DNA from: Caulobacterales bacterium
GTDB taxonomy: Bacteria > Pseudomonadota > Alphaproteobacteria > Caulobacterales > Caulobacteraceae
Length of the DNA: 64,000 nt
NCBI GenBank assembly: GCA_019510435.1
Contig: JAEKKJ010000007.1
Location: 1 to 64,000, forward strand
Reading direction: 5' to 3'
The notes under the pieces were generated by a model that was given only the letters and a program-made list of their open reading frames with translations, made no database searches and was not told the origin of the DNA. This document shows positions 60,724-64,000 of the stretch, one piece after another. The position numbers were made by a program, and so were the translations under genes. Numbering within the stretch: position 1 is the stretch's first letter; each line of letters opens with the position of its first letter.

Positions 60724-62256
60724 ATGGACATGGATTTCGAAGCCTGCCGGCGCGCCTTCCAGACCCGCGATGCGCGGTTCGACGGGCGCATCTTCTGCGC
60801 GGTGAAGACCACCGGCATCTACTGCCGCCCGATCTGTCCCGCGCGCACCCCCAAGGCGGGGAATGTGCTGTTCTTCCCGAGCGCGGCCGCGGCGCAGGAG
60901 GCGGGCTTCCGCCCCTGCCTGCGTTGCCGCCCGGAAGCCTCGCCCGACCTCGGCGCCTGGCGCGGCACGTCCAACACCGTCTCGCGGGCCCTGGCCCTGA
61001 TCGAGGGCGGCGCCCTGGACGGCGGCGACGTCGATGGCCTGGCCGGCCGGCTGGGGGTCGGCGAGCGCCAGCTGCGCCGCCTGTTCCGCCAGCACCTGGG
61101 CGCCTCGCCCGTGGCGGTGGCCCAGACCCGACGGGTGCTGCTGGCCAAGCAGCTGATCCAGGAGACCCGGCTGCCCATGAGCGAGGTGGCCCTGGCGTCC
61201 GGCTTCGGCAGCGTGCGGCGCTTCAACGAGACCTTCCAGCAGCTGTTCGGCCGCCCGCCCGGCGAGCTGCGCCGCAGCCACAAGGCCGAGACCGCCGCGG
61301 CGGACGGCATCACTGTGCGCCTGCCGTACAAGCCGCCCTACGACTGGGACGCGATCATCCGCTTCCTGTCGGATCGGGCGATTCCGGGCGTGGAACGGGT
61401 TGAGCCCCGCCGCTACGCCCGCACCCTGGACGTGGATGGCGCCCGCGGGTTGGTGATCGTCACGCCGCGCAAGGACGGCGCGCTCAGCGCCGAGATCCGG
61501 TTCCCGAAGATGAAGGCCCTGCCGGCGGTGATCGCCCGCATCCGGCGCGTCTTCGACCTCTCGGCCGATCCGACGCTGATCGGCGCCCACCTCAGCCAGG
61601 ATCCGGCGCTGGCGCCCCTGGTGGCGGCGCGGCCCGGCCTGCGGGCGCCGGGCGCCTGGGACGGCTTCGAGCTGGCGGTGCGGGCGATCCTGGGCCAGCA
61701 GATCACGGTCAGCGCCGCCCGCGGCCTCGCCGCCAAGCTGGTGGCGGCCTATGGCGAGCCCATCGACGATCCGGTGGCCGCCGAGCTGGGCCTGAGCTGC
61801 GTCTTCCCGACGCCCGACCGGCTGGTGGGGCAGGACATCGCCGCCCTCGGCATGCCGCGCGCCCGCGGCGCGGCCCTGGAGGCGCTGGCGCGGACGGTGG
61901 CGGCCGACCCCACGATCTTCACGCCCCGCGCGGACCTGGAGAGCGCCATCGCCGCCCTGAAGGCTCTGCCTGGGGTCGGCGAGTGGACGGCGCAGTACAT
62001 CGCCCTGCGCGAGCTGCGCGAGCCGGACGCCTTCCCGCAGGCCGACATCGGGCTGATGCGCGCCATGGCCGACGACGCCGGCCTGCGCCCGACCCCCGAG
62101 CAGCTGCTGGCGCGCAGCGAGGCCTGGCGGCCCTGGCGCGCCTATGCCGCCCAACACCTGTGGGCCGCCGACCCGGGCCTCGCCGCCAAGGGCGCGCCCA
62201 AGACCGACGACAAGACCCCCAAGAGGACCAAGACCGATGCCCGCCGCGCAGCCTGA
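60724..62256 (+). CDS. alkA: Ada-N/AraC/AlkA fusion: methylation sensor and 3-methyladenine DNA glycosylase
   Basis: The 510-aa protein joins three parts. First is an Ada-type zinc domain (FDGRIFCAVKTTGIYCRPICPA and CLRCRPE), with the methyl-accepting Cys set intact. Second is an AraC-type helix-turn-helix (LAGRLGVGERQLRRLFRQHLG, MSEVALASGFGSVRRFNETF). Third is an AlkA glycosylase with HhH-GPD (ALPGVGEWTAQYIALRELREP) and the catalytic Asp in QADIGLMRAM. Such fusions sense methyl-phosphotriesters, activate repair genes and excise alkylated bases. The C-terminus overlaps ogt by 20 bp. Confidence 0.93.
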   Translation: MDMDFEACRRAFQTRDARFDGRIFCAVKTTGIYCRPICPARTPKAGNVLFFPSAAAAQEAGFRPCLRCRPEASPDLGAWRGTSNTVSRALALIEGGALDGGDVDGLAGRLGVGERQLRRLFRQHLGASPVAVAQTRRVLLAKQLIQETRLPMSEVALASGFGSVRRFNETFQQLFGRPPGELRRSHKAETAAADGITVRLPYKPPYDWDAIIRFLSDRAIPGVERVEPRRYARTLDVDGARGLVIVTPRKDGALSAEIRFPKMKALPAVIARIRRVFDLSADPTLIGAHLSQDPALAPLVAARPGLRAPGAWDGFELAVRAILGQQITVSAARGLAAKLVAAYGEPIDDPVAAELGLSCVFPTPDRLVGQDIAALGMPRARGAALEALARTVAADPTIFTPRADLESAIAALKALPGVGEWTAQYIALRELREPDAFPQADIGLMRAMADDAGLRPTPEQLLARSEAWRPWRAYAAQHLWAADPGLAAKGAPKTDDKTPKRTKTDARRAA

Positions 62257-62752
62257 GACCTTCACCCTCGACCGGATCGAGACGCCCATCGGCACGGCCC
62301 TGGTGGTCACCGACGGCGATGGCGTGCTCCGCGCCTTCAACTGGACGGACTATGAGCCGCAGATGCTGGCCTGGATCGCCAAGCGCTATCCCAAGGTCTC
62401 GCTCGTGGAAGGCGAGGGGCCCTTGCGGGCGGCTTTCGCGGCCTATTTCGCCGGCCAGGTCGACGCCTTCGAGGACGTGGCCTGGGAGGGCGTGGGCACG
62501 GCCTTCCAGCGCCGGGTCTGGCAGGAGCTGTGCGCCATCCCCGCCGGCGAGACCATCAGCTACGCCACCCTGGCCCAGCGGATCGGTCGCCCCACCGCCG
62601 TCCGCGCGGTCGGCCTGGCCAACGGCTCGAACCCGGTCGCGCTGATCGTGCCCTGCCACCGGGTGATCGGCTCCAACGGCTCGCTGACCGGCTACGGCGG
62701 CGGCCTGCACCGCAAGCGCTGGTTGCTGCAGCACGAGGGCGTCCAGGGCTGA
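62237..62752 (+). CDS. ogt: O6-methylguanine-DNA methyltransferase
   Basis: This suicide enzyme takes alkyl groups from O6-alkylguanine onto its cysteine. The 171-aa product has the helix-turn-helix WQELCAIPAGETISYATLAQRIG and the arginine finger context NGSNPVALIVPCHRVIGSNG, with the acceptor Cys in PCHRV. GYGGGLHRKRWLLQHE ends the domain. ATG 62237 lies 20 bp inside the alkA gene; longer readings only add alkA-overlapping residues. The two genes form a coupled alkylation-repair unit. Confidence 0.95.
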   Translation: MPAAQPETFTLDRIETPIGTALVVTDGDGVLRAFNWTDYEPQMLAWIAKRYPKVSLVEGEGPLRAAFAAYFAGQVDAFEDVAWEGVGTAFQRRVWQELCAIPAGETISYATLAQRIGRPTAVRAVGLANGSNPVALIVPCHRVIGSNGSLTGYGGGLHRKRWLLQHEGVQG

Positions 62753-62821
62753 GGCCGGGCCGGGCCGGGGCGCGGCCGCCAATGCCGCGCGCCCGCCCAG
62801 CTAACCGGGCGTCGGTCGCAG

Positions 62822-62956
62822 CTAGCGCGGCGTCTCGTCGCGCCCCGGCGGATCCTGCTCGGTCTCCGGGCCGGGCCGCTTCTTCCACGGCTGCCAGGCG
62901 AACCACCAAAGGCCCACCATCGCGCCGAAGATTATCAGCAGGGCGTATTGCTCCAT
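62822..62956 (-). CDS. Membrane microprotein, 44 aa, unknown function
   Basis: A short frame reads MEQYALLIIFGAMVGLWWFA followed by WQPWKKRPGPETEQDPPG and DETPR. One Trp-rich helix and a basic then acidic/Pro tail give the layout of small membrane subunits. The Shine-Dalgarno is weak (AGGGG directly before ATG). Its coding-like composition and codon use favour a real gene, but no family is recognised. Confidence 0.6.
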   Translation of the reverse strand: MEQYALLIIFGAMVGLWWFAWQPWKKRPGPETEQDPPGRDETPR

Positions 62957-63053
62957 CCCCTAGGGATGCAGGCCCTTGGCGGCCTTCGTCAAGCTTTGCT
63001 GTAAAGCTTCTTCGAACGACGGTTTTTCGAGTAAAAGTCAGTGTCATGCTAGG

Positions 63054-63083
63054 TTAACAAGGTATTTATTCGGGAACCATTAA
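63054..63083 (+). promoter_or_regulatory. CtrA-like motifs upstream of the beta-helix gene
   Basis: TTAA-N7-TTTA at 63054-63068 matches the CtrA site at 7 of 8 positions, and another TTAA sits at 63080-63083 in ACCATTAAC. The surrounding 150 bp are far lower in GC than the rest of the window, as in a regulated promoter region. Confidence 0.35.
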
Positions 63084-63203
63084 CTCAGTCGCTAAACCAA
63101 ACTGAAAGCGCCTCCTGAGATTGTCTCCATCAATTGGTGGGGTGTCAGAGATCGACGGCGAAGATCGTCGACTGCACCTGCGACAAGCTTATTGGAGGCG
63201 TAG

Positions 63204-64000
63204 GTGACGACAACTGTCGTAAGCGATTCAACCAGTCTTCTGGCCGCGCTCAAGGGGGCGCATTCCGGGGACGTCATTCAGCTGTCGGCTGGCAGCTATT
63301 CAGCCCTGACGGTCAAAGACCTTCATGTCGATGGGATGGTCACCGTCGTTTCGAAGGACCTGGCCAACGAAGCCAAGATGAATGGCCTCGTGCTGTCGAA
63401 CACCTCGGGCCTGACCTTCAAGAACGTGGAGATGCTGGTCGACCCCGCGAAGGCGGACAATCCGTATCAAGTGCTGAGCTCGACGAACATTGCGTTCGAC
63501 AAGATCAGCATGCACGGCAGCCTCGACAAGGACCCGGGCAACGACCAGTCCGGGCTGCTGATCCGCAACAGCACCGGCGTTTCCGTCACGAACTCCGAGT
63601 TCCAACAGCTGCAGAACGGCGTCGCCTACGTCGACTCTTCCAAGGTGACGATCTCCGGCAACAACTTCCACGACATCCGGACCGACGGCGTGCACGGCGC
63701 CGGCACGTCCAACATCACGATCTCCGGCAACTACTTCACCAACTTCCACCCCGCCGCGCTCGACCATGCCGACGCCATCCAGTTCTGGACGCGCGGTGAA
63801 ACGGTCTCGTCGCACGACATCACGGTGTCGGGGAACATCGTCGTCCGCGGGGACGGGGCGCCGATCCAGGGCCTCTTCATGCGCGACGAGGTGGGGACAC
63901 TGCCCTTCTCGAACGTGAAGGTGACCGACAACCTCGTCGTCGGCGGCCTCTACAACGGCCTTGTGGTCGACCACACGGACGGCGCCGTGGTCACGGGCAA
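63204..64000 (+). CDS. Parallel beta-helix repeat protein (3' end beyond window)
   Basis: The frame from GTG 63204 follows GGAGG at five bases and stays open to the window edge (265 codons). It begins MTTTVVSDSTSLLAALKGAH and GDVIQLSAGSYSALTV, then shows repeated strand-turn units: NTSGLTFKNVEM, NSTGVSVTNSEFQQL, SSKVTISGNNFHDI, TSNITISGNYFTNF and SHDITVSGNIVV. This is the right-handed parallel beta-helix of pectate-lyase-like and epimerase-like proteins. HADAIQFWTRG could form an active-site turn. No signal peptide is visible, so type I secretion through C-terminal repeats is possible but out of view. Confidence 0.85.
   Translation, partial: MTTTVVSDSTSLLAALKGAHSGDVIQLSAGSYSALTVKDLHVDGMVTVVSKDLANEAKMNGLVLSNTSGLTFKNVEMLVDPAKADNPYQVLSSTNIAFDKISMHGSLDKDPGNDQSGLLIRNSTGVSVTNSEFQQLQNGVAYVDSSKVTISGNNFHDIRTDGVHGAGTSNITISGNYFTNFHPAALDHADAIQFWTRGETVSSHDITVSGNIVVRGDGAPIQGLFMRDEVGTLPFSNVKVTDNLVVGGLYNGLVVDHTDGAVVTG

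Noticed and set aside
63092..63277. 61-codon minus-strand frame upstream of the beta-helix gene
   Set aside because: It overlaps the start of the beta-helix gene, which has a strong Shine-Dalgarno, and lacks any recognisable feature.

Overview
The window is chromosomal DNA from a very GC-rich alphaproteobacterium. The order ftsZ (3' end), lpxC, bamD, recN, ligA, the long FtsZ linker with its conserved C-terminal peptide, a bacterial Coq4, DUF4169 and RHH_4-type genes, the mreBCD-mrdA-rodA cluster and CtrA-like motifs all point to Caulobacterales, probably Phenylobacterium or Caulobacter. This is inferred from gene content and not from a database search. No rRNA, tRNA or CRISPR array was seen.

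Layout. 1-8258: division and envelope block (ftsZ, a 72-aa protein, lpxC, bamD, recN, ligA), broken between recN and ligA by a DUF559 endonuclease-like pseudogene inside 64-bp inverted repeats. 8334-15551: nitrobindin-like protein, membrane PQQ dehydrogenase, NTF2-like protein, methyltransferase and aminopeptidase P as an overlapping pair, GIY-YIG protein, membrane-anchored Ala-rich protein. 15762-19619: surface-glycan-like patch with an acyltransferase and two tandem paralogous polytopic membrane proteins. 19660-30665: prmA, corA, uvrD, RHH_4, coq4, DUF4169, DUF2171, M28 peptidase, aspartate aminotransferase, VTT-domain protein, GST. 30724-33537: a leucine-rich leader peptide with a probable attenuator, leuA, EamA transporter. 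33542-35084: modE diverging from an orphan modB with a ModE-like operator between them. 35216-41384: short upstream ORF, mreB, mreC, mreD, mrdA, rodA, almost all overlapping. 41381-48426: vapBC, proline iminopeptidase, epoxide-hydrolase-like protein, Bcr/CflA efflux pump, and an aminomutase-like/amidase/DUF423 operon. 48580-53112: small protein, MFS carrier, lactonase-like MBL hydrolase, MDR oxidoreductase, VOC and CMD-like proteins. 53161-60663: polytopic membrane protein, cysD-cysNC, MFS carrier, DPM-like GT2 plus GtrA. 60724-62752: Ada/AraC/AlkA fusion overlapping ogt. 62822-64000: 44-aa membrane microprotein and the start of a beta-helix protein running off the window.

The intergenic spaces carry two families of palindromic repeats. 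Family 1 has a CCTCTCCCGC core and includes the DUF559 flanks, an inverted pair at 22224-22349 and a lone hairpin at 56406-56434. Family 2 has a CCCTCCCC/GGGGAGGG core and forms paired, BIME-like units at 2525, 24708, 25929 and 32471. The DUF559 cassette is the best candidate for an undescribed mobile system: its flanks match the dispersed family-1 repeats, which resembles how RAYT transposases relate to REP sequences. That reading is inference from a single, inactivated copy.
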